Assembly: GCA_029718625.1 (NCBI GenBank) | Contig: CM056378.1 | Location: 58,613,027-58,677,026, forward strand | DNA: 64,000 nucleotides | DNA from: Synaphobranchus kaupii | Taxonomy: Eukaryota > Chordata > Actinopteri > Anguilliformes > Synaphobranchidae | Direction of reading: 5' to 3' | Shown: one piece after another, positions 33,812-44,559 of the stretch | How the letters are laid out: the number at the start of each line of letters is the position of its first letter | How positions within the stretch are numbered: the first letter of the stretch is position 1 | Notes under the pieces: generated by a model | What the model was told of the DNA's origin: nothing | What the model saw: the letters and a program-made list of their open reading frames with translations, nothing else | Database searches by the model: none | Program-made: the position numbers and the translations under genes

Positions 33812-34209
33812 TCAAAAGTCAGTACATAATAGGCAGCCTTGTAGTCGTGCGATGGCGCCCTCCGACCACTGGTGGGCGCTGCGTGTCATGGGCTTGTGCC
33901 GTTTGAGTGTTTGTTTGTATTCCGGAAACAGGAAGATGACATTGTGATCTGCGAAGCCAAGTGGTGGATGAGCTTTGGCTTTGTAGGCATCGTTGATGTT
34001 ACCGTAGCACAAGTCTATAGTTTTTTTGAGTCTGGTAGGAATATTTATGTATTGATGGAGAGCCAGCATGATGTCGTTAAGTCGGCAACTGCTAAAATCA
34101 CCCGAAATGAACACCGGAGCGTCAGGGTATTTGCTGAGCATAGCCTGAGTGTTCTGTGCTACTAGTTCAGCTGCTACCCTGTTATTGGCGCTCAGTGGGA
34201 TGTACATGT
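33812..34209 (-). pseudogene. LINE endonuclease, C-terminal half, minus strand
   Basis: MYIPLSANNRVAAELVAQNT, then DAPVFISGDFSSCRLNDI (GDF block, with Ser in place of the catalytic Asn), KKTIDLCYGNI and GFADHNVIFLFPEY (the DH catalytic block). The frame continues upstream into the inserted sequence (to 34342), which is not endonuclease. Confidence 0.8.
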
Positions 34210-35873
34210 AAGAGTATTTCACATCCCAGGGCACCTGAGAGAACACACAACACCGGGAGGTGGAACCCTGTGACTCTGGGGAGCCGTAAAACCAAGCATC
34301 CGGTGCCGGGAAGTCTACTGGACCATCTGGCCTGAGGTTCATTACGTCAAAGAATGTCCTAGGATTTCATGATTCTGGGAGAAACACTTGGACTGTCTTA
34401 AAACCAAGCACATGGACAGTGCCAGAGTGCCCCCACCTGACGTCACCGGGGCAGGCCACATCCCTCTCCTTAAAATAATTCACACACAGCACAATATGTC
34501 TGTACAGACTGCTTTTGTCCTCAAAAAAGCCTAAAAACCTTCCAATGTGATGAATATTTTTGCTACATTATACAGTATACACTGAAAATAGTCTGGATAC
34601 TGGAACATACATTGTACTTTTCCAGAGGAATAATCATATACTGTTCAGTTTTTGAGTGTTACATTAGCAAATACACACAGTTAATGTACTGGACTTAACA
34701 GGGAAAATTAGGGTGTAATGTAATATTCTCAACAGGAATTCAGGGACCTTTTGTGGCATCAATATTAATCACATATGAAAACTATGCAGAGATGGGATTC
34801 TCATGACAACATGAACGTAGACCTACTCATGTTTGATATCGTTTTGATGGTCTTGTGTGGGTGGTGCAATGGCCTACATTTCCTAAATGATCAACATGGA
34901 TGAAATATATATTTCATAACTCGGGAGTAAACTGCCATTGTGGAATTTCATCTCAGAAAACCCTTCCGTCAAACCCCCCTGGAAGGGGGGACTAAAAGTG
35001 CAATTAAACTATTTCTGGCCAGTTTATGGTTTTACGACCGTCTGCAGCCAGATCAAACGCAGAATTTTGGCATATAAGCAGAGGAAACAAAGACCTAGGG
35101 GAAGCTTTAGTCAGACTCTCCCGCACATCTCACCTCATGTCTTGTGTGTAGCAACGGCCAGGTATGACAAATACTCTGTACTCTGTTTCAATATTTTATA
35201 TTTTATATTCTGTAACTATGATTGATTATTTTAAGTAAATGACCTGCGTGTTCTATTTATAGACTTGATTTGCGTGGTCTCTGTGAATTGTGTCTCTATT
35301 ACCGGGTTTCACACTGACTAGTTTGTGGTAATGTGACTGCTCTGCTAGGCCTTATCCAGTACTAGGAGGATTCTATGTTCTAAAACCTCTGGGCACCTGT
35401 GATGGTGATACGTTCAAAACCTCTGAGTTTCTATGGGCTAGGGTCTCTGAGCTTGTCAGTCCGATTCAATGTGTCAGTCTGCACCCCGTATCCGGGGCTA
35501 TCAGCGTCCCTGGTATAGATAGTTTCAAAAGAACAGAATTACACTCGCAATCAAGTGTCAATTCTAATTCAAATAAATCAGTACAGAATCAGCATTGGTG
35601 GCTGACAGTCAATGTAATGTACACAGGCTGCCTTTTTGGATAAGCTGGGGTCAGCTCAGACCAGACTTAAAATGGAAGGCAAAGTGGTACTATTGTCTTT
35701 GACACATGGTCAATTATTAGCTGATCCCGTGAATCTAAAGAGCAGTCTCACCCCGTTTACAAGAATATATATATTTATATATATCAACTGAACTCTTACC
35801 TTTTCCCACAGCAACAGTGGGAAAACATCACGCTTAAACCTTCGCTCCGAGCTACTCCCTCATTGGTCTAGCT
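34210..35873. mobile_element. 1.66-kb insertion in LINE endonuclease, possible solo LTR
   Basis: Splits the endonuclease between VVVSCVYV and YIPLSANN. Short similar words (TGTATGTA / ATGTACAT on the minus strand) border it as a possible imperfect duplication. A TATA-like CATATAAGC (about 35070) and AATAAA (about 35574) are 500 bp apart, and CAGCATTGGTGGCTGACAG at about 35590 resembles an LTR end plus primer site. A short hairpin TTTTCCCAC/GTGGGAAAA lies at 35801-35825. No coding frame recognised. Confidence 0.4.
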
Positions 35874-36411
35874 GTGCGAGATTTACATACACACAGCTGA
35901 CTACCACGGTGGGGAATTCTCTCGGGAGATAGAAGGGTCACAAGGATAGGGTGAGCATTTCCAGGTCTGGAGTACAAACCTTCCCGTGTGACTTGATGTT
36001 GGTGCACCAGTGGGAGTTGACGTAGATGCACACCCCGCCACCCGTCTCCTTTCCCGAGACCCTGGTCCTGTCCGCCCTAAAGACGCTGAAATTATCCAGG
36101 CTGACCTCAGCATCTGGGACCATCTCGGTGAGCCAGGTCTCAGTCAGGGCGATGATACAGGCCTCCCTAAAGGCGGCTTCCATCAGGCATTTGGCATGAA
36201 GTATGTCCATTTTGTTATTGAGTGAACGGACGTTTGACAGGACGATTGAGGGAAGAGCTGGTTTAAAAGGGCGCTTCCTCAGCCTACACCGCTCGCCTCC
36301 GCGCCTGCCTCTTTTCCTCTTTGGCCTGAGGCGGATATCGCCTGGGAGAAAGGTAGCTGGATCCAGTTTGCAGTGGATAGAGTTTCGGAGGAGTAGCAGG
36401 TTTTGCCCCAA
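35874..36411 (-). pseudogene. LINE endonuclease, N-terminal half, minus strand
   Basis: A 157-residue frame with a basic leader (RLRPKRKRGRRGGERCRLRK), then IVLSNVRSLNNKMDILHAK (Asn catalytic block), IALTETWLTEMVPD (Glu catalytic block) and ETGGGVCIYVN. A stop follows MLTLSL, after which the same frame still reads PFYLPREFPTVVVSCVYV up to the insertion. Confidence 0.85.
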
Positions 36412-37394
36412 TGGAGGATAACAGTTGAATTACGAGTTTAAATCCCTGCGAGTCATGTGGTTAACCTCTTAATGCCAAACGCCCCCTAGCGGTCACGCCG
36501 GCGTGACGGAAATTATTACATTATACATTTCATTAATTTAATAATATATAATAAACTGCTCACCTCAATATTTTGATTAAATATCCTTAAGATATATCCA
36601 TTCCTTCTGGGAAAGTGGTTTTTAAGCCCAAAACGTCGGGATAAAACTTCGTAAATAACGTTGGAAACTCGGACCTAATTCTCAAACATATATTGCAGCT
36701 TGATGTCACACCATAAACAATGTGCTGGTAAACTGTTCTGCTTAATTGTATTTCACAAAACTTTGGTTTGAAAAATCATTATACCTTTAGGCTTCAAGAA
36801 AAAATACTTTAAAACTTTCATATGGCTGTACATTATTTTTTTCCAATTTTAAACCGACTTGTGCTTTTTTGCACTTGATTACGACTCGTTCGGCTGTGTT
36901 CACTTTGGCGTTGTGAAACTCAGCCAGTTTCTGGAGTACCAATCCCATGGCTTAGTATATGTTAGCCAGAGTAGTTTTGAACATGCTTGCAGAGATTTAT
37001 GCAAAACCGTCGTCAATTGGGTGTATTTCTTTGACTGATAGCACAATAGGCCTATCTGAAGTGGGAAAAACCGTCTTCCACCCGCCTCCACTCTGAGTAT
37101 TATTTGCTTTCCATTGGGTTTTAAAACTGTCTGTCAAATATTCCAGCGAAAAGCCAAGACTCTTATCTTTCACAGGAGCCCTCAATCAACACAAAGCAGT
37201 CGTAAAAAAAGGAAATCGAGCCGTGCGTATGAGGAAGTGGCGATCCACGCGTAATTATCGAACCAAAATGGCGCAGTGTTTTTACCTTGTAGCGTAGCTC
37301 GCTACATTCCGTTTAGCAAAGCACAATTAATTAGGTAAGGCCCGCAGTTACATTTTTTACTTTAGAGTATTTTTGATACAGTTTTTGTGTAGTT

Positions 37395-37534
37395 ATGTCG
37401 AGATTTTTGAGGCGTTTATCCGTGCACCAAGTGCTAGACGAACTGGATAAGCCAGAAGATGTTTTTGCCGAGGGAGACTCATCCTGTCTCAGTGACGCTG
37501 AATCCACTGATGACCGAGATGATGTTGCTGACAT
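37395..37534 (+). CDS. Orphan first exon of piggyBac-type transposase (copy 2)
   Basis: Same 140-nt exon and donor (ACAT/GTAAGT) as 11362-11501, with no differences seen. Preservation of an open exon in two copies, against scattered differences in the surrounding non-coding sequence, may just reflect youth of the copies. No downstream transposase exons exist in this copy either. Confidence 0.6.
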
Positions 37535-37990
37535 GTAAGTTGTTTTATCATACTAACAGTGTTATGCTATAAACGCATGGAATTTCGCCATGGCAGGTAA
37601 CGTCGTTAGGGCTGGTGGTATTACCGATTTTTCGATATACCAGTGTGAATTCACGCAATGCCATGCGGGTTCGTAATTACATTGTCAACTGTATTTTATT
37701 GTTTTTCATACAATTAATATTACAAATTGCACATTCCAACGGTATGATAAATAATTTATGAAGTAAACTTAGGGTGTATTGTCTGTGTTGACAAACTCGC
37801 ACGTGTTACGTGGCGTTGCCAACAACACAGATGTTTGGTGTAAGCATCGAAGGAAATTTAGCTGCAATGCGTGAATCCCTGTGTTTCTTCTGTGAAGCTA
37901 ACTAACCTTATATACTTATGCATAAAATCGGTCCCTCTCAGCTAAATTAATATAGATAGTATTGCCTTTACAGTGGCAAGCTAGCAAGCA

Positions 37991-38237
37991 TCCCTGTGTT
38001 TTCCTGTATGTTTATTATAGTTTATACAAGTATTAGGAATGGAAGTGTGGTGTTGCTGATTTGCCCACAGCTTACTGTGAACTACAGTCGACGTTCATTG
38101 CTAGGGATAGCTGCTACATTATGCGAAGGATGTGCTTTGCCTTGTCTGTTCTGTAGTGATCTTGATGTCTCTGTGCGCACTTACTGTACGTCGCTTTGGA
38201 TAAAAGCGTCTGCTAAATAAATGTAATGTAATGTAAT
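37991..38237 (+). mobile_element. Retroposed SINE/LINE 3' end inserted in piggyBac copy 2
   Basis: Absent from copy 1, which is the empty site. It is flanked by a 7-bp duplication GCAAGCA (37984-37990, 38238-38244). It ends CGCTTTGGATAAAAGCGTCT followed by (TGTAA)n, the same tail type as the SINE at 61207-61432. No tRNA-like head is visible, so it is a 5'-truncated LINE or atypical SINE. Confidence 0.85.
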
Positions 38238-39739
38238 GCAAGCAAAATTACAGGTAACAAGCAGCTAGCTATCTATTTGTGTCTGAGATGAGCTACTAAA
38301 ACGATTTTTTTGAGTGTGAAATGGCTTCTGGAAGTGTTTAGTAAAGTCATTGTTCCACCTGAGTAAATTGTTCTGTATGCAGTACAGAAGGCTGTGCAGG
38401 TAAACAAAATGGTAATTTATGCATGGTATGAGGGAGAGAACATGATAACATGAGGGAGTACTTGTTGATTATTATTATTGTTGATTGTTGTTGTATAAGG
38501 GGGACTAATGGGTATATCAACATGGTGGACAATTCCATGGACAGGGTTAGTGGGATTTGTAATGATGCAGATTGCTCTCCTGAGGGAATGTGTAGTCTAA
38601 ATGGCTTCTGTATGAATGGTTAAATAATCTCTCCTCAACCTCCACCCCCATGTTTTGATCCTTTACCTTTTTTTGTTTTTAGTTCATTTTTTTTAGCTTT
38701 TTGGACCCTGCCATTTTATACTTTCTTTGTGTAAATACGGTAACTTCAGCAATTAGAGGCAAGGATCTTTTTATTTGTTACAGCAGGGGTGTTTTTATTT
38801 TTTATCTAGGAAACTGGTGGACTTTTGATTTTTTATCCACTGCACTTTTAGTAGTACACCTTAGTGCACTTGTATATAGTTGATATATGTTTGTCATGTA
38901 TAAAGTTTTGCCTCCTAAAACCCAACCCCAACGTCCCTGTCATAGGAGGTGGCAACAGAATAAAGGACAGGACTGGCAAGCATTAATGTGTAGGGAAGTT
39001 TCATACTATTCCCATTATTCATTTGAAAACCTGTTTGCACATTCCTGGACTCATTTCTGGCTAATGGGGCTCTGGTGAAATACACAAGATTCACTGTGCT
39101 GCTACATGGGTTTTGACAGCTTTTTGTAACCTTGGGTAGTTAGTTGTGTAATATGCAGAACACCAAGAACACGTCTAAAAATGAACTTTTATTGCCAATA
39201 TTGACAAATTATCTCATTTTATTGTAAAAACCTAAAAAATAAATCATATTGAGACCTTTCTGGAACATTGCCATTTTTGGCACATTTGGCACCATTTGGC
39301 ACCATTTGGATAACGAAAAAGGTTCACCTGAAAAAAACCCTGTAAAATTTGAATGGTTTGAGATATTGACACCAGATTGTTACCAGAGGTAGGCAGCATA
39401 TTGATGAATCAGATAGACGAGTCATTTCCTTGATTGCATTTGTAGCTCCCCAGGTAAAAATTCTTAAACTTGAATGTAGGTACCCGTTTTTTAGTTTTTT
39501 TATATTTTCTGTACATAAATTGTTGTAGTTAAGTATCAAAAACTGGATTTCTATGAGTTCTCACTGCTTAGTCGTAATACTGCAGGTGTCTGCTTTAATA
39601 AAAGCCATGAATCATACTTGTACCATTTATAGTTTTTGAGATAACCACCTTTGTTTGTCACTAGTGAAAACAGGCAAAATTTGGCCTATTTTGCCCTCGG
39701 TAGGAAGAGCTTAAGATAAACCGGTGGCCCAGGTGATAG

Positions 39740-40385
39740 ATCATGGCCAATTTCATAAATTCCAGCCCTGGACCATGTATATAGAATTTCAGGATTGTAT
39801 TGAGCCATTAAGTAGAAAAACATATTTAAGATTTATAGCGGCCCCCGTGGATGGATTTGGACATACTTTGGCAGCCATCCTCAGTGGTATCTCACAAACA
39901 TTTTTCTTGAGTTTTGTTCAAATTGGATGAACGGTCAATGAGTTATGGCCATTTATGTGACTAGCCACACCCACAACAGTTTTTATTGGCTTACTGCGGT
40001 CACAATATTTGGAATATCAGCGTCTTTTATAGTAACTTTTTAGAGGGCCGTCCCCTGAACAAACTGGTGTGCGTTCCATGTTGATATGTCAAATGGTCTC
40101 AGAGGAGTTTATTTTTTTGCAAATTCACAAAATACTAATTTTCTAAAAATCCAATATGGCGGACCTCATTAGGTCCTAATGGTAGGAATCTGAGGCAAAA
40201 CTAATTTTGAAGATAGGCCAAACGGTTCAAAAGTTATAGCCTAAATATTATATTTGTCTCTATAGCGCCACAATGAGGCTGATTGAGGTGAGATTTTAAA
40301 CACTCTTCATTTCATACATTTATGATGAGTGTGCCAAGTTTCAAGTCTCGAGGATGTACCATCTCACAGGAAATTTAGCAGAAAA
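39740..40385 (+). repeat. Unclassified fish interspersed repeat, 5' portion
   Basis: Non-coding repeat containing phrases such as AATTGGATGAACGGTCAATG, CAAATGGTCTCAGAGGAGTT and GTGTGCCAAGTTTCAAGTCT, typical of an abundant interspersed family in fish genomes. The likely downstream part reappears at 46868-47215, so the retroelement nest between lies within or beside it. Confidence 0.55.
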
Positions 40386-41212
40386 TTTGATGCCTGAATT
40401 TGATGCCTGCAACACGTTCCAAAAACGTTGGGACAGGGCCAAAAAAAAGACTGGGAAGTTAAAAAAACACCTGTTTGGAACATTCCACAGGTAAACAGGT
40501 GATGCTATCATGACTGGGTATAAAAGGATGTCAAAAGGATGCATTTGAATGGATCTCTATGGGAATTGGGGGTGGGACTAGATTAAGCTGTAAATTACAC
40601 AGGAATAGTATGGAATCCATGGTTGGCTGAGTGGCTGTAAGTAATCAAGGGTCTGAGGTATCAAATGAGCCTCAAACCATCGCTCTGCTGCCAGATATGC
40701 AGTAAATATTGATGGATCCCTTGGAGGGTTGTTTCTCCTGGCTTATTTTTCCATAAAGTTCAATAGGAAAACGAGTCAGGAAAAACAACCCTTAAAGTGA
40801 TCCATCCATATCTACTGCATATCTGGCAGCAGAGTGATGGTTTGAAGTTAATTTGATACCTCAGACACTTGATGACTTACAGCCATTTAGCCAGCCATGG
40901 GTTCCATACTATTCCTGTGTAATTTCTAGCTTAATCTAGTCCCACCTCCCAATTCCCATAGAGATCCATTCAAATGCAGAGAGGTTATAGTATCGCTTCT
41001 AAGAGTACCTGAAAATAAAATATCAAGAGTCCTTTGATATCCTTTTATACCCAGTCATGATAGCATCACCTGTTTACCTGTGGAATAGCAAACATGTGTT
41101 TTTTTGAGCTTCCCAGTCTTTATTTTTGCCCCCGTCCCAAATCACAAAATCACTGCTTTCTGCTTTTATGTGCATTTTACATACTGTCCCAACTTTTTTG
41201 GAATTGGGGTTG
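40386..41212. mobile_element. Long palindrome built from Tc1 5' ends
   Basis: The left arm runs from TTGATGCCTGCAACACGTTC through GGGTATAAAAGGAT to the centre near 40756. The right arm is its complement, ending GGAATTGGGGTTG next to TA at 41213. The outer parts match the 5' sequence of the Tc1 family at 25341-26191. The inner about 210-bp arms belong to a different repeat, also found singly at 47847-48105. The left arm lacks the outermost terminal repeat and about 50 bp near the inner boundary. No transposase. Confidence 0.7.
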
Positions 41213-41293
41213 TAAGTGTTTTACAAGAAATGCTAATTAGCGGAAAATTGAAGATGGCAGACTTCATGGTTCCTTGAGGCAAATTTGTTGGGC
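41213..41293 (+). repeat. Short repeat flanking the DIRS/Gmr1 nest (left)
   Basis: AAGTGTTTTACAAGAAATGC ... CCTTGAGGCAAATTTGTT. The same sequence, slightly shortened, borders the right side at 46867-46923. Confidence 0.75.
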
Positions 41294-42560
41294 ATGAGCA
41301 GCGGGACGTCTGGGGAGGACGTCCCACCTGGGCAATCAGCGTTTGTGGAGCATGATATGGAGCCACATGCTCAGGGGGCTGGGGCCAGGAAGCGTACTAG
41401 AAAGCGTAAGCATCAGGAACCGGAGTTCCATCAGCTTCAGCTACAGGTGCAGGCGATGCAGCAGACCCTTCAGGGGCTGGTAGCATCACAGCAGCAGACA
41501 CCCAGGCCCCGGGACCCCTGGGGCCCGTTGCCTGGACCTTCCTGCCGTCATCCCGACGAGCTGTCTACGACGGCGTCGGATAGCCTGTACCGTCAGACGG
41601 ACCCCCAACAGTCTGGGACTGAGGAGGGGTCAGTGTCTGGCCAGGAAAGCAACTGCGCTTCTGAGCTCCCGCCCTTGGATCCCTCCGACCGGGTGGTGAT
41701 TCTCAGGGCGGCGGAGCATACTCGCCTCCTCCCCGTGGCGGTTCCTGCTCCCTCACTTTTCAGCCGCGGCGTTCAGCGGCCGAGGGCAAAGGCGTTACCA
41801 CCTCTGCCAGATTTTCTGACAGAACTACAGGCATCCTGGCAGTCTCCTGGGGCCTATGTGCTCCCGAGGACCCAGTTGGCGAATATGGCGGGTGCCGCGC
41901 CCTATGGGTTGCCGGCCCCTCCACAGATTGGGCCTATGTTTTCGCTGCTCGCAGGCGCTACCTATAGGTCTTATAGTGATTCACAGCATCCCAATAAGCG
42001 ATGCAGGGCTACTGACAAGCGGGTGTGTAAGGCTTATCAGTCCGCCGCCCTTGCGGCCCGACTGGCCAACACCAACGCACTACTGCTGGTGTACCTGGAG
42101 GGTATGCTGCAGGACATGTCCTCCGCTGCCCCCAGTGACTCAGCAAGAGAGATGCTGCGTGTGGTGGACATTATGATGCGCGGGGCTAGTGCTCATGCCC
42201 AAGCCCTGGGGCACTCCATGTCCTCACTCGTCCTGGCACGCCGCCAGGTGTGGCTGGCTCAGTCTGGTCTAGCGGACCAGGAACGGGTAGCAGCCCTTAC
42301 CGCCCCAGTAGTTCCGGGGCAGGTGTTCGGGCCGCCTGCAGAGGCTGCCTTGGAGCAGTCACGCAGGGCGAGAGAGATGTTGGGGGCAGTAGGACGGGCT
42401 CCAGCCCCGCGGCCCCCAGCACGCGGGGCGTTCGGGAACCGTTTTTTTCGCGGAGCTCCCCCAGCCTCAGGCTCCACCCCCACTGGGGTGCACAGGGCCT
42501 TTCAGGGGCCTTCATCTCGCAAAGTGGCGCCTATGTACCCGATGTCCTTGGGTGCTCAGC
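41294..42560 (+). CDS. DIRS Gag-like protein
   Basis: A frame open from ATG 41294, with a Gln-rich coiled-coil-like start (FHQLQLQVQAMQQTLQGL). A conserved block follows: LPPLPDFLTELQASWQSPGA, KRCRATDKRVCKAYQSAALA and LLVYLEGMLQDMSS, matching the DIRS Gag layout. A basic/Pro-rich tail carries ARGAFGNRFFRG. The frame stays open to 43297, but beyond about 42560 it overlaps the RT in another phase and is probably read-through of GC-rich sequence. No zinc knuckle is present, as usual for DIRS. Confidence 0.8.
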
Positions 42561-43217
42561 ACTTTGGAGTCAGGGTACAGGCTCCAATTCAACACCAGGC
42601 CCCCCCGCTTTTGCGGGGTTATTCCTACTCGGGTGAGAGACGGGGCTGCTGCGCGAGCTCTCTCCAACGAGATTCTGGTGTTGCTAGAGAAGGGAGTAAT
42701 AACACCCCTGCCCTCGGTGGCAGCGGGACGGGGGTTTTATTCAGCCTATTTTCTGGCCCCCAAGAAGGATGGGGGCTTCCGCCCCATCCTAGACCTGAGA
42801 GGGCTCAACCGCTTTTTAAAGCACCTGCCCTTCCGCATGTTCCGCCTCGCCAGTCTCCTCCTTCAGGTGAGAGATGGCGATTGGTTCACCTCTGTGGATC
42901 TGAGGGATGCGTACTTCCATATCCCCATACACCGGGATCACCGGAAGTACCTCCGGTACTCGCTCCTCCCCTTTGGCCTAGCCCTGGCCCCACGCACTTT
43001 TACGAAGTGCATGGATGCCACGCTGATCCCACTCCGTCGCCAAGGTATTCGCATTGCGAACTACCTGGACGACTGGCTAATCTGTGCTCCATCAGTGGAG
43101 CGAGCGAGAGAGGATACGAGGTCGGTACTGGCCCACTTGGCCAGCTTGGGCCTGACCCTGAACAGGGAAAAGAGCCACCTCACCCCCTCCAGAGGGTTTT
43201 CCTGGGCCTGGTTTTGA
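42552..43217 (+). CDS. DIRS reverse transcriptase, partial
   Basis: Overlaps the gag frame in a different phase. Motifs in order: GFYSAYFLAPKKDGGFRPIL, LDLRGLNRFLKHLPF, DGDWFTSVDLRDAYFHIPI, LPFGLALAPRTFTKCMDATL and the catalytic NYLDDWLI. The frame stops at about 43215. Continuing homology (LGLVLNLGFMRASLTPERQ) lies in another phase to about 43267, then homology ends. The catalytic motifs themselves look intact. Confidence 0.87.
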   Translation: MLSTLESGYRLQFNTRPPRFCGVIPTRVRDGAAARALSNEILVLLEKGVITPLPSVAAGRGFYSAYFLAPKKDGGFRPILDLRGLNRFLKHLPFRMFRLASLLLQVRDGDWFTSVDLRDAYFHIPIHRDHRKYLRYSLLPFGLALAPRTFTKCMDATLIPLRRQGIRIANYLDDWLICAPSVERAREDTRSVLAHLASLGLTLNREKSHLTPSRGFSWAWF

Positions 43218-43299
43218 ATTTGGGGTTCATGCGGGCCTCTCTAACCCCAGAGAGGCAACAGGTTTTGATGAAGAGTCAAATTATTGACAATGGTTAGTC

Positions 43300-44511
43300 C
43301 TAAGGCTGTTCGATTGAATGCCCCTTCGGGGTATTATCTGAACGATGGTTTATTGGTCCGTAAATGGGCATTTAAAGCGGGTTCCTACCAAGGAGATGAC
43401 GTTACACAAATTGTGGTGCCCTTGAACTTCAGAGATCTCGTGTTACGCGCCTCGCATTAGAACATAGCCGGTCATTTGGGTGTAAGAAAGACCTACAATC
43501 GCATTCTGCATCAATTCTTTTGGCCACGGTTAAAACGGGACGTAGCTGCTTTTTGTAAAGCATGTCATGCTTGTCAGCTCTCGGGTAAGAATAGTCTGAA
43601 AATTTGTGCTGCTCCGTTGTATCCCATTCCAGTGGTGGAGAAACCTTTTTCCCATCTGCTCATTGACTGTGTTGGGCCACTACCACCTTCACCAGCGGGC
43701 CATAAATATTTACTAACTATAATGTGTCAAAGCACCCGGTCGATCAAGACAAAGCCAGTTTTAAAAGCTCTTACTAGCTTTATGTCTACATTTGGCATTC
43801 CCACAGTGATACAGAGCGACCATGGCTCCAATTTCATGTCCCGAGTGTTTGCGCGGGTGTTGGCCAGTTTAAAAACAACACATAATGTGTCATGCGCATA
43901 CCACCCTGAAAGTCAGGGCGCATTGGAACGTTTCCATAAAGTCGATGTTAAGAACTTACTGTGTGGAATTGTCACGTGACTGGGAGGAGGGATTGGCACA
44001 GAATGAGTTGGTATTTGCGCACTCAGTGCGTGGTCCGTTATCCGTGATCGCTGACAATTGGAAAACTACTGATCCTCCGCCTAATGTAATTGACTATGTA
44101 AATGATTTTCAGTTGCGACTGTACCGAGCCTGTAATACCGCTAGAGACAATATCGCCGTCTCCCAGGACAAAATGAAACGTCTGTTTGATCGCCGCGCTG
44201 AAACCCGCCGCTTTCAGCTGGGGGATCAAGTCCTTACTCTGTTGCCGGTTATTGCCTCTCCATTTCAGGCCCGGTTCAGTAGACCCTATACCATGGAGAA
44301 GTGTGTTTCTGAATGAAACTATTTGATTCGGACTCCGGATAGGAGAAAACGTTTACAATTATGTCATATTAATTTATTGAAGCCATATGTTTCGGCTACC
44401 TGCTCAGCAGTGCCTTGTAAACCGGACATGGTTGACCCATCTGTATATTCTGATTCGGAGGACTTTAAGTCTGTCCTCTTGGCTGACGTGGCGCGGTTTA
44501 CTGGGGGGTGA
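43300..44511 (+). pseudogene. Gmr1-type integrase
   Basis: The first part is in frame 3 to about 43950, with one TAG (43458-43460) inside the zinc-binding motif just before NIAGHLGVRKTYNRILHQFF and CKACHACQLSGK. The core has LLIDCVGPLP (Asp), VIQSDHGSNF (Asp) and PESQGALERFH (Glu). The stretch between the first two Asp residues is shorter than usual. After a frameshift at about 43950 the C-terminal part is in frame 1 (YCVELSRDWEEGLAQNELVF, RFQLGDQVLTLLPV). A stop near 44314 precedes the linker (RKRLQLCHINLLKPYVSAT). All three catalytic residues remain, but the ORF is broken. Confidence 0.85.
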
Positions 44512-44514
44512 GTG

Positions 44515-44536
44515 CCCCCCCCCCCCCCCCCCCCCT
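44515..44536. repeat. Poly-C run between integrase and RT
   Basis: 22 consecutive C at the integrase/RT boundary. The coding phase differs on the two sides. Such a tract is slippage-prone and may also be miscounted in assembly. Confidence 0.9.
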
Positions 44537-44559
44537 GTAAAACAGGAGGATTTTCCGGT

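Larger units (their letters stand above)
31860..36411 (-). mobile_element. Second non-LTR retrotransposon (CR1/Rex-like), minus strand
   Basis: Endonuclease (36411-33812, split), RT (33565-32300) and C-terminal region (to about 31860) occur in order on the minus strand. The RT carries GAPQGCVLSP and YSDDTAIL, which fits a CR1/Jockey-type element distinct from the L2 copy upstream. A 1.66-kb insertion separates the two halves of the endonuclease. Frame changes occur near 33100-33170 and about 32590. The clade assignment is approximate. Confidence 0.75.
36465..39710 (+). mobile_element. Non-autonomous piggyBac-type element, copy 2
   Basis: TTAA at 36461-36464 and 39711-39714, with ends CCTCTTAATGCC and GGTAGGAAGAGC (final base differs from copy 1). 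It is almost identical to copy 1 along its whole length. The main differences are a small rearranged stretch near 37180-37215 and a 247-bp insertion at 37991-38237. The close similarity indicates recent mobility of the family. Confidence 0.92.
41294..43267 (+). mobile_element. DIRS-type retrotransposon fragment, 3' truncated
   Basis: Contains a DIRS gag and an overlapping RT in another frame. GC content is clearly higher than the surroundings (about 60%). The element breaks off after RT at about 43267, where a Gmr1-type gypsy element begins. The RNase H, methylase-like domain and tyrosine recombinase are absent, and no DIRS terminal repeats are seen. Confidence 0.85.

Noticed and set aside
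42250..42636. GC-rich plus-strand ORF inside DIRS gag
   Set aside because: Alternate frame of GC-rich coding sequence with no DIRS motif.
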